A program made the position numbers and the translations under genes. Positions 1 through 5,490 of a DNA stretch of 14,355 nucleotides are shown here, one piece after another. The first letter of the stretch is position 1; the number at the start of each line of letters is the position of its first letter. The notes below the pieces were generated by a model. That model had not been told where the DNA came from, did no database searches, and saw only the letters and a list, made by a program, of their open reading frames with translations. The stretch is from Nitrospira sp. UBA2082 (lineage in GTDB: Bacteria; Nitrospirota; Nitrospiria; Nitrospirales; Nitrospiraceae): contig DCZO01000009.1 of assembly GCA_002331335.1 (NCBI GenBank), positions 29,553-43,907 on the forward strand, written 5' to 3'.

Positions 1-711
1 CGGCCCGGCTCGATCGCCGACGCCAATGACGAGGCGCAATTTGCCGAACTCGACACGTTGGGCGAACTGACCAAAATCGCCTGGCGCCATGACGTGCAGG
101 TGATGATCGAAGGGCCCGGCCACGTCCCCATGCACATGATCCAGGTCAACATGGAAAAGCAATTGAAGGCCTGTCATGAAGCCCCGTTCTATACGCTGGG
201 GCCGCTGACCACCGATATTGCGCCGGGCTACGACCACATCACCTCCGGTATCGGCGCCGCGATGATCGGCTGGTACGGCTGCGCCATGCTCTGCTACGTG
301 ACCCCGAAAGAGCATCTCGGCCTGCCCGACCGGGAAGACGTGAAGGCGGGCGTCATCACCTATAAAATCGCCGCCCATGCCGCGGACCTGGCAAAGGGTC
401 ATCCCGGCGCGCAGATCCGGGATAATGCACTGTCGAAAGCCCGGTTCGAATTCCGCTGGGAGGATCAATTCAACCTGTCGCTCGACCCGGACACCGCGCA
501 ACAGTTCCACGACGCGACCCTCCCGGACAATGCCGCGAAAGTGTCACACTTCTGTTCGATGTGCGGCCCGCATTTCTGCTCCATGAAGATCACGCAAGAT
601 GTGCGCGACTATGCCGCGCAGAAGCACATCGACGAACAGCAGGCGATCCAAATCGGGATGAAAGAAAAAGCGGAAGAGTTTAAGAAGACAGGAGCAGAGA
701 TTTACCGTTAA
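1..711 (+). CDS. thiC: Phosphomethylpyrimidine synthase ThiC, 3' part
   Basis: This is the C-terminal ~236 residues of ThiC; the open frame continues to base 1, so the start lies outside the window. ThiC is a cytoplasmic radical-SAM enzyme that turns aminoimidazole ribotide into the hydroxymethylpyrimidine phosphate moiety of thiamine. The visible part starts with the family block RPGSIADAND, continues through GPGHVPMH and GPLTTDIAPGYDHI, and ends with the ThiC cluster motif CSMCGPHFC. Its cysteines are encoded at 553-555, 562-564 and 577-579 (CxxCx4C) and ligate the [4Fe-4S] cluster. Nothing is disrupted. The stop (709-711) is 14 bases before the thi4 start, so the two are very likely cotranscribed. 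A TPP riboswitch is common upstream of thiC, but that region is not in the window. Family identity is certain. Confidence 0.97.
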   Translation, partial: RPGSIADANDEAQFAELDTLGELTKIAWRHDVQVMIEGPGHVPMHMIQVNMEKQLKACHEAPFYTLGPLTTDIAPGYDHITSGIGAAMIGWYGCAMLCYVTPKEHLGLPDREDVKAGVITYKIAAHAADLAKGHPGAQIRDNALSKARFEFRWEDQFNLSLDPDTAQQFHDATLPDNAAKVSHFCSMCGPHFCSMKITQDVRDYAAQKHIDEQQAIQIGMKEKAEEFKKTGAEIYR

Positions 712-725
712 GCAGAAGGTGTCGC

Positions 726-1526
726 ATGGCTAAACCACGACCAGCACCATTACGAGAACGAGACATCACCCGCCACATCGCGCGGGAATACTACAAAGAG
801 TTCGATCAGCTGATCGAAAGCGACGTGATCATCGTAGGCGCGGGGCCATCCGGACTCATTTGCGCGCATGATCTGGCGAAGATGGGCTTCCGCACCCTCG
901 TCGTTGAACAGAGTCTTGCGCTCGGCGGTGGCTTCTGGCATGGCGGCTATTTGATGAACAAAGCCACGATTTGCGAACCGGCCAATGAGATCCTCGAAGA
1001 GATCGGCGTGCCCTGCAAAAAGATCAAAGAATGCGAGGGCATGTACATGGTCGATCCTCCCCACGCCACCGGCGCGCTTGTTGCCGCTGCCTATCGCGGG
1101 GGCGCGAAGGTGCTGAACCTGACCCGTGTGGTCGATCTGATCTTGAGAAAAGACGGCATCCTCGAAGGCATCGTCGTCAACAACACCACTGCAGAGATGG
1201 CCGGCCATGATATGATCCATGTCGATCCTATCGCGCTGGAGAGCAAAATCGTGGTGGACGCCACCGGCCACGACGCCGTCGTGGTGGAGTTGCTTCACAA
1301 ACGCAACCTCTATACACCGGTTCCCGGAAACGGGGCCATGTGGGTCTCGCGCTCCGAGGAAGAAGTGATGGACCGGACCGGTGAAGTCTATCCCAACTGC
1401 TTTGTCATCGGATTGGCTGTCGCCGCCGTGTACGGCACGCCGAGAATGGGTCCGGCGTTCGGCTCAATGTTGCTCTCCGGACGCTACGGCGCGGAACTGA
1501 TTAAGAAGAAGCTGAAACAAGAGTAA
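726..1526 (+). CDS. thi4: Thi4-family thiazole synthase, His-type (sulfide-dependent)
   Basis: This 266-residue protein makes the ADP-thiazole precursor of thiamine from NAD and glycine. It has the Rossmann dinucleotide-binding motif VGAGPSG (residues 37-43), the GGGFWHGG segment (67-74), VVDATGHDA (176-184) and the C-terminal GTPRMGPAFGSM block (237-248). Yeast and plant Thi4 carry a sulfur-donating suicide cysteine in the segment before the ATGHD motif. Here the aligned segment reads MIHVDPIAL, with His165 at that position. In characterised archaeal enzymes that substitution goes with a catalytic enzyme using iron and free sulfide. Automatic annotation often calls such proteins ribose-1,5-bisphosphate isomerase, which I consider wrong here. 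The ATG at 726 is preceded by AGAAGG at 714-719. Position next to thiC supports the role. Confidence 0.93.
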   Translation: MAKPRPAPLRERDITRHIAREYYKEFDQLIESDVIIVGAGPSGLICAHDLAKMGFRTLVVEQSLALGGGFWHGGYLMNKATICEPANEILEEIGVPCKKIKECEGMYMVDPPHATGALVAAAYRGGAKVLNLTRVVDLILRKDGILEGIVVNNTTAEMAGHDMIHVDPIALESKIVVDATGHDAVVVELLHKRNLYTPVPGNGAMWVSRSEEEVMDRTGEVYPNCFVIGLAVAAVYGTPRMGPAFGSMLLSGRYGAELIKKKLKQE

Positions 1527-1530
1527 GGGA

Positions 1531-1616
1531 ATGGGCAATGGTCAATGGTCGATGGATAAGTGCAAAGAGGTTGTCATTCAACCCATGAACCATCGACCAT
1601 CAGCCATCAACCATTG
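1531..1616. repeat. Inverted pair of degenerate heptad arrays (array 1)
   Basis: The left arm (1531-1558) is four successive 7-base units close to ATGGTCR, for example ATGGTCA at 1538 and ATGGTCG at 1545. The right arm (1582-1616) is five 7-base units of the complementary sense close to ACCATCA. The arms can pair: ATGGTCGATGG (1545-1555) is the exact complement of CCATCGACCAT (1590-1600), with further imperfect pairing outside. No T-run follows, so it is not a classic intrinsic terminator. It fills nearly the whole gap between thi4 and the TPR gene. One more unit, ATGGTCG, begins exactly at the likely TPR start codon (1620). Confidence 0.8.
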
Positions 1617-1619
1617 GTA

Positions 1620-2141
1620 ATGGTCGTGGACGTTCAGGACTTTTTACTACAGGGTGAAGGCCACGAAGAAGACAAGCGAGAGGCCTGGACCCTCTTTCGG
1701 CAGGCCTATGAGCGGCAAATGAAGGGCGAGTTGGAAGAAGCCGTCAATCTGTATAAGCGATCGTTGGCCACGCATCCCACCGCCGAGGCCTACACCTTTT
1801 TGGGATGGACTTACAGCTTTATGGGCCGGCTCGACGAGGCCATCGAGGAATGTCACAAAGCTATCCTGCAAGATCCGGACTTCGGCAACCCCTACAATGA
1901 CATCGGCGCGTACCTTATCGAGAAAGGCGAGTTTGACGAGGCCATCACCTGGTTCCAGAAAGCGATGAAGGCCAAGCGCTACGAAAGCCCGGCGTTCCCG
2001 CACTTGAATCTCGGCCGTGTCTATGAGCGCAAAGGGAAATGGACGGAGGCGATCGACTCGTACAAGCAGGCCCTGGCCCTGAACCCGAATTATGCCCTCG
2101 CCAAGAAAGCGCTGGGACGGTTGATTAGTTCGCTCAATTAG
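1620..2141 (+). CDS. Tetratricopeptide repeat protein
   Basis: A 173-residue soluble protein made almost wholly of TPR helices, so its role is probably protein-protein interaction; the partner is unknown. About four repeats can be placed at residues 22-54, 56-88, 90-122 and 126-158, with typical motifs such as AYTFLGWTYSFMGRLDEAIE and HLNLGRVYERKGKWTEAI. There is no signal peptide or membrane segment. The frame is open back to a GTG at 1560, but those 20 residues are only translated inverted-repeat sequence. I therefore place the start at ATG 1620, or possibly the GTG codons at 1623-1628. None of these has a visible Shine-Dalgarno, because array 1 occupies that position. It follows thi4 and precedes a receiver-like protein on the same strand. 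Confidence 0.85.
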   Translation: MVVDVQDFLLQGEGHEEDKREAWTLFRQAYERQMKGELEEAVNLYKRSLATHPTAEAYTFLGWTYSFMGRLDEAIEECHKAILQDPDFGNPYNDIGAYLIEKGEFDEAITWFQKAMKAKRYESPAFPHLNLGRVYERKGKWTEAIDSYKQALALNPNYALAKKALGRLISSLN

Positions 2142-2244
2142 CTGACAGGCTAACAAGCTACCACGCTGACAAGTGGCCGCAGGGGTTGAAGAGTTCATTA
2201 TTGGTTCGGACACATGTCAGCCTGTTTCTTGTCAGCCCATGAGC
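2141..2244. repeat. Inverted pair of degenerate octad arrays (array 2)
   Basis: The left arm (2141-2172) is four 8-base units close to GCTGACAR, namely GCTGACAG at 2141, GCTAACAA at 2149, GCTACCAC at 2157 and GCTGACAA at 2165. The right arm (2214-2244) carries the complementary sense: ATGTCAGC at 2214, a degenerate 7-base unit, TTGTCAGC at 2229 and CCATGAGC at 2237. A 41-base non-repetitive centre separates the arms. The layout matches array 1, but the unit is different and is one base longer. The left arm begins at the last base of the TPR stop codon. Confidence 0.75.
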
Positions 2245-2250
2245 AACTCT

Positions 2251-2637
2251 ATGAATAAGACCATTCTCGTTGCCATCACCGATATCTTCTTCTACACGAA
2301 GGTCCGCGACGCGTTGCTTCCTGACGGCTACCGGCTGGAGAAAGCGCGGGCACAGCAGGACATTCTTGAAAAGACGTCGAGCGGCAATCCGGCCCTGGTG
2401 CTTCTCGATATGAATGACAGAACCGTCGATGCATTTCAGGCATTGAAGACATTGAAAGCCGATCCGCGTTTCAGTTCTATTCCGGTCTTGGCCTACGCGA
2501 ACCATGAAGAAGTCGACACGTGGAACAGAGCCAGGGCGCTCGGTGTGACCAAGATCGTCTCACGAAATGAATTTTCCGCCCGCACAAGAGACCTGGTGGA
2601 TGAATTGATCACGTTAGGTGTCAGGGGTAAGACATGA
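2251..2637 (+). CDS. Receiver-like (CheY-fold) domain protein, degenerate active site
   Basis: A 128-residue stand-alone receiver-fold protein. The alternating pattern ILVAITD (residues 5-11), PALVLLDMND (47-56) and IPVLAYAN (77-84) fits the beta strands of a response-regulator receiver. Asp53 sits where the phospho-accepting aspartate is expected. The usual acidic pair after strand 1 is replaced by Ile-Thr, and the conserved Lys of the last strand appears to be lost (KIVSRNEF). Phosphorylation in the normal way is therefore doubtful; it may be a pseudo-receiver used for protein binding. No output domain follows. I prefer ATG 2251 because ATG 2239 lies inside array 2; neither has a clear SD. 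The last codons overlap array 3. Assignment to the fold is reasonably safe; the function is unknown. Confidence 0.75.
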   Translation: MNKTILVAITDIFFYTKVRDALLPDGYRLEKARAQQDILEKTSSGNPALVLLDMNDRTVDAFQALKTLKADPRFSSIPVLAYANHEEVDTWNRARALGVTKIVSRNEFSARTRDLVDELITLGVRGKT

Positions 2638-2701
2638 ACGGGGTTCTGACTGACCGGACCGTTCGCCACACGCCTCACGTTTCACCCCTTACGGACTCAC
2701 G
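2616..2701. repeat. Inverted pair of degenerate heptad arrays (array 3)
   Basis: The left arm (2616-2643) has four 7-base units, including AGGTGTC, AGGGGTA and AGACATG. The right arm (2669-2696) has units CACGCCT, CACGTTT, CACCCCT and TACGGAC. Reverse-complemented, these give AGGCGTG, AAACGTG and AGGGGTG, the same family as the left arm. It is the third such structure in three successive spacers. The left arm encodes the final seven residues and stop of the receiver-like gene. The right arm ends immediately before the ygfZ-like start codon. Confidence 0.7.
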
Positions 2702-3793
2702 ATGAAACATTCACCCCTCCACAACCTCCACACACAGCTGGGCGCTTCGTTCGAAGAAACGGCCGGCTGGAACATGCCTGCCCACTATGGCGACGTCGCG
2801 TCCGAGCATCGTGCCGTGCGGCAGGCCGTGGGGATCGCCGACCTTTCCCATCGCGGCAAGATCAGAGTGACAGGTGATGACCGCGTCAAGTGGCTGCAAA
2901 GCATCATCAGTAACGACATTCTCCCGCTCACGCCGGGCCAGGGCCGCTACTCCAGCTTCCTAACCCACAAGGGGAAGATGCTCACCTACTTCCGACTGTA
3001 CATGCAACCGGATGCCGTGATGCTGGAAGACGTGGGTGAAATCGGCGAGATGACATTTCAAGCCCTGCGTAAGTTCCTTCTCTACGGCACGAAAGCCAAA
3101 ATGGAGAACTGCGCGGAGAGCTGGGGCTTGCTCCTGGTCAGCGGACCAAAGACCGGCCAGGTAATCCAATCGGCCTTCGGTGTTGATGTGACCGATCTGG
3201 TGCCCGTGAACTTTGTCACGGCACAAATCGGCGGAAGCCATGCCTTGGTCCTCCGCACTGAGGAAACAGGCGAAATCGACATCGAGATCTTGATTCCCGC
3301 TCCTGGGCTCCTGCCGGCATGGACCGCGCTCTTGGAAGCCGGTGCGAAATACGGGATCAAGCCAGTTGGAACCCATGCGCGGGAAGCCTTGCGAATGGAA
3401 GCGGGCATTCCCAAAGCCGGTCCTGATTTGAATGAAGACATCGTCCCGCCTGAGGCAAATCTGGAAGGGAAGGCGTTCAGCCTCAGCAAGGGCTGCTACC
3501 CCGGGCAAGAAGTCGTCGCCCGGATGGACACCTACGGAAACGTCCGGCGGCACCTCGTCGGATTGATTTTGAAGGATGCGGCCATCCCGCCGAAAGGCGC
3601 CAAGCTCTTCAGCGGCGATCGCGAAGTCGGCTGGATCAGCAGCGCCGTCCATTCCCCACAACTCAATCACGTGATTGCCTTTGGCTTCCCCCTGCGGGAT
3701 TTCAGCAAACCCGACACAGCGCTGACCGTAGAGATCGACGGCACGCGCCACGCCGCCACCGTGCACGCATTACCTTTCTACAGCCGCGTGTAA
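2702..3793 (+). CDS. ygfZ: YgfZ/GcvT-like folate-binding Fe-S cluster protein
   Basis: A 363-residue protein of the GcvT/YgfZ/IBA57 superfamily. These proteins bind tetrahydrofolate and help assemble or repair [4Fe-4S] clusters in particular target enzymes; they are not the glycine-cleavage T protein. The diagnostic motif KGCYPGQE is at residues 263-270, with Cys265 the conserved cysteine of the YgfZ subfamily. The GcvT-like N-terminal fold is seen in IADLSHRGKIRVTGDD (45-60), WLQSIISNDI and GRYSSFLTHKGKML. Length is close to family norms with the C-terminal barrel domain present. ATG 2702 directly follows array 3, so no SD is visible. Its position near thiC, an Fe-S enzyme, suggests but does not prove a maintenance role for that enzyme. 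The symbol is by family, not by demonstrated orthology. Confidence 0.88.
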   Translation: MKHSPLHNLHTQLGASFEETAGWNMPAHYGDVASEHRAVRQAVGIADLSHRGKIRVTGDDRVKWLQSIISNDILPLTPGQGRYSSFLTHKGKMLTYFRLYMQPDAVMLEDVGEIGEMTFQALRKFLLYGTKAKMENCAESWGLLLVSGPKTGQVIQSAFGVDVTDLVPVNFVTAQIGGSHALVLRTEETGEIDIEILIPAPGLLPAWTALLEAGAKYGIKPVGTHAREALRMEAGIPKAGPDLNEDIVPPEANLEGKAFSLSKGCYPGQEVVARMDTYGNVRRHLVGLILKDAAIPPKGAKLFSGDREVGWISSAVHSPQLNHVIAFGFPLRDFSKPDTALTVEIDGTRHAATVHALPFYSRV

Positions 3794-3873
3794 CCGAAGA
3801 AACCGGTCCCCCGGTCACACCACCCCTGCCCATTCCCTCTATTCTTTCCCCTGACATCCCTATGGAGAAGCAC

Positions 3874-3888
3874 CGGGATGGGTTCCCG
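3874..3888 (+). terminator. Weak hairpin downstream of the ygfZ-like gene
   Basis: CGGGA (3874-3878) and TCCCG (3884-3888) form a 5-bp stem with a 5-base loop, followed by ACGTTTATT. The stem is short and the T-tract broken, so this is only a possible terminator of the left block. A competing pairing of CATCCC (3855-3860) with GGGATG (3875-3880) is also possible. The rest of 3794-3944 is pyrimidine-rich with no recognisable gene. Confidence 0.3.
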
Positions 3889-3944
3889 ACGTTTATTGCT
3901 CATCAACAAGCCGCCCAGCGTGCATGCTGTATAAGCTGACGATC

Positions 3945-4181
3945 ATGAAGACCGATCTTCTCCGGCGTATTACCATTGAACCAGGCAAGTGCGGCGGCCG
4001 CCCTTGCATCCGCGGCATGCGCATCCGTGTCCAGGACATCCTGGATATGCTGGCTGCCGGCATATCCGAAGAAGAGATCCTGCGCGACTACCCCTACTTG
4101 GAGCGTGACGACATTCGAGCCGCGATCACCTACGCCGCTGCATACTTGGACCATACGATCATGTCGGCACAGGCCAGATGA
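3945..4181 (+). CDS. DUF433 family antitoxin
   Basis: A 78-residue DUF433 protein. The family is recognised by RITIEPGKCGGRPCIRGMRIRV (residues 8-29, quoted here as the motif core PGKCGGRPCIRG) followed by a helical segment, DILDMLAAGISEEEILRDYP, and a C-terminal YLERDDIRAAITYAA. DUF433 proteins are typically antitoxins paired with a DUF5615 PIN-like toxin encoded immediately downstream. I use ATG 3945 because the family begins near here; an in-frame ATG at 3924 would add seven residues, and neither has a strong SD. The gene is intact, but the downstream partner is not (see the pseudogene at 4178-4364). It may therefore be an orphan antitoxin that persists passively or as a DNA-binding regulator. 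Confidence 0.88.
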   Translation: MKTDLLRRITIEPGKCGGRPCIRGMRIRVQDILDMLAAGISEEEILRDYPYLERDDIRAAITYAAAYLDHTIMSAQAR

Positions 4182-4364
4182 CATTTCTCAACGAAGGATG
4201 AAGACTTTGCCGCCCTCGCGACGCTCGGCGACAAACCGGCTGCAGTCGTGTGGGTGCGAATCGGCAACGCCACGAACGCTATGCTGCAAAACTGGCTGGC
4301 ACCGCTCCTTCCTGAGATCGTGCAGCGTCTTGCCGCTGGAGAAACTCTCATCGAAGTAGTCTGA
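4178..4364 (+). pseudogene. DUF5615/PIN-like toxin, internally deleted and frameshifted
   Basis: The remains of the toxin partner. An ATG at 4178-4180 overlaps the antitoxin stop (ATGA), the normal arrangement for these pairs, and begins M-T-F-L as such toxins do, but the frame ends after seven codons. One frame over, 4185-4364 encodes 59 residues with the clear C-terminal half of DUF5615: TKDEDFAALATLGDKPAAVV, VWVRIGNATNAML, and LLPEIVQRLAAGETLIEVV at the end. What is missing is the stretch from the N-terminal acidic residue (usually LVDxxLP) to just before TKDEDF. I infer an internal deletion of roughly 50 codons that was not a multiple of three, with a junction near 4188-4193. The encoded toxin should be inactive. 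The deletion size is estimated from memory of the family's length. Confidence 0.8.
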
Positions 4365-4405
4365 CACCTCGGGTAAGCAACAACACAATCAGGCTATAGA
4401 GTCAT

Positions 4406-4472
4406 GCTTTTGAGTCCTGACACTTTCCTCAATTCGCCAAGCCTCCCAGCCACAGCCCATCGGCCTGAAAAG
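4406..4472. repeat. Direct repeat copy A (67 bp, degenerate)
   Basis: This stretch matches 4975-5040. Shared blocks are GCTTTT, TGACACTTT, CTCCC and GCCACAGCCCAT, then GAAAAG. I count about 8 mismatches and one gap over the 58 bases from 4415. On the minus strand both copies read as a similar peptide end, with the pattern DGLWLGGLAN then stop here. That could be the tail of a lost reading frame shared by both copies. The copies flank the small membrane protein gene at 4550-4915. Confidence 0.7.
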
Positions 4473-4549
4473 ATTCCATTGATCACTCCCTCCTGCGGTA
4501 AACGCGTCGATTGCTTGCCGCATCGCCTTCCTCTGCATACACTCGTGGC

Positions 4550-4915
4550 ATGCGATACCTGGGGCTCCTGCCGTTTACGTTCGTGATGTGGATGCTGGTG
4601 TGGGGTGCCGGCGCCTCATCGAATATGCGGGAGGCACAGCGCACCGGGAAGAAAGCAAGCGGAACCAGTGGGCCGCTGGTGGGATTTCTGCTGGGATGGG
4701 TTCTGACGATCGTCGCCTACTTCTGGGATCACCGCGATTTCTGGGGGACCTTCCCTACGACCTGGACGCTTCGGTTGACACCCTATGGTTTCTGGACGGT
4801 GTTTGGGCTCCATGCAGCGCTGGGGACTGCGGCCCTGTCCTCCATCGTGAACGACATGCTCCAGTACAGGAGGGAAGAACGGCGTAGAGGACCGGGGCCA
4901 TCGCACCAGCGGTAA
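4550..4915 (+). CDS. Small three-helix membrane protein, unknown function
   Basis: A 121-residue protein with three predicted membrane segments: residues about 3-22 (LGLLPFTFVMWMLVW region), 41-60 (GPLVGFLLGWVLTIVAYFW) and 78-100 (FWTVFGLHAALGTAALSSIV). The basic tail, QYRREERRRG, suggests a cytoplasmic C-terminus. I do not recognise a family. An in-frame TTG at 4511 would extend it by 13 residues, but ATG 4550 places the first hydrophobic segment at the N-terminus, which is more natural. No strong SD is seen. The gene sits alone between two copies of a degenerate direct repeat, in a stretch with a broken toxin gene before and non-coding sequence after, so it may be accessory DNA. Confidence 0.6.
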   Translation: MRYLGLLPFTFVMWMLVWGAGASSNMREAQRTGKKASGTSGPLVGFLLGWVLTIVAYFWDHRDFWGTFPTTWTLRLTPYGFWTVFGLHAALGTAALSSIVNDMLQYRREERRRGPGPSHQR

Positions 4916-4936
4916 AAAACCCTCTGAGCACACTCT

Positions 4937-4976
4937 GCCTGCCAAGGCATACGGGGCAGGAGTTACGGGGGCAGGC
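4937..4976 (+). terminator. Possible terminator after the small membrane protein
   Basis: GCCTGCC (4937-4943) pairs exactly with GGCAGGC (4970-4976), followed by TTTTCC. The stem is 7 bp but the loop is 26 bases, and GGGGCAGG inside it offers a competing pairing, so confidence is limited. It lies 22 bases after the stop of the small membrane protein and abuts repeat copy B. Confidence 0.35.
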
Positions 4977-5040
4977 TTTTCCATCTTGACACTTTTCTCA
5001 GTTCGACAACCCTCCCGGCCACAGCCCATTGACCGAAAAG
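4975..5040. repeat. Direct repeat copy B (66 bp, degenerate)
   Basis: Second copy of the repeat at 4406-4472, in the same orientation and about 570 bp away. Weaker similarity may extend downstream past the GAAAAG block. On the minus strand it ends a 114-codon open frame (4998-5342) with the pattern NGLWPGGLSN then stop, parallel to copy A. I could not match it to a named insertion sequence. Confidence 0.7.
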
Positions 5041-5490
5041 GGCAATCCAATCGTTCCCGCACAAAGGGTTAAGAAAGCCCCTCGTGGATTGTCGCAGGCA
5101 TTCAACCGCACCACGCCAAGCACTCGGCCAGCCACGCGGGGCTGACCAACCTGGAGAACTTTCTGAGGATCCTCAAACCCCCAGCGGAACTGTAGACCGA
5201 TGCCGACCGCTTTGTGATGCTCACCCTCACATTCCCAGAGTTCTGCTCTCAACAGCGGGTCGTCTAGCCTTGGTACTTTCAGAAACCGCGCCGGTCTGAC
5301 CCGTGGGCTGACGGTTTCAAGATGCCTCTGTAAGGTTTTCACACAGGCACAGACTACAGCTCATGTAACCGGATCAGAAGCATCCTCTCCTCCTGCTGAT
5401 TTCCAGAAGGAAAGCGCGCTCAGACAACCGGTACTTGTCACAAGAGGAACTCACAATCATCAATGGGCCGCTAACCGAAGGAGAACCATC
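5041..5490. other. 450-bp stretch without a convincing gene
   Basis: No gene is supported here. The minus strand is open over 4998-5342 (114 codons), but the peptide shows no motif I recognise and overlaps repeat copy B. On the plus strand, the frame through 5087-5330 reads like coding sequence, with pieces such as GLTNLENFLRILKPPAEL and DRFVMLTLTFPEF, but is broken by TAG at about 5192 and again further on. The simplest reading is eroded remains of a former gene or mobile element. The last part holds the leader of the next gene, with its strong SD at 5478-5483. Confidence 0.5.

Noticed and set aside
1531..2701. CRISPR array as an explanation for the short repeated units
   Set aside because: Units are 7-8 bases, contiguous and degenerate, with no spacers and an inverted second arm. 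No cas genes are nearby.
2960..3766. Long 268-codon minus-strand frame opposite the ygfZ-like gene
   Set aside because: It is the complement of a clearly coding plus-strand gene with family motifs. The minus peptide has no recognisable motif.
2702..3793. Glycine cleavage T protein (GcvT) as the call
   Set aside because: The KGCYPGQE motif with its conserved Cys marks the YgfZ subfamily, and no gcvH or gcvP is adjacent.
4404..4586. 60-codon plus-strand frame starting inside direct repeat copy A
   Set aside because: It overlaps the repeat and the better supported membrane protein, and has no SD or homology signal.
4998..5342. 114-codon minus-strand frame
   Set aside because: It has no recognised motif, partly consists of repeat copy B, and the opposite strand looks equally coding-like; it is kept only as a note under the eroded stretch.
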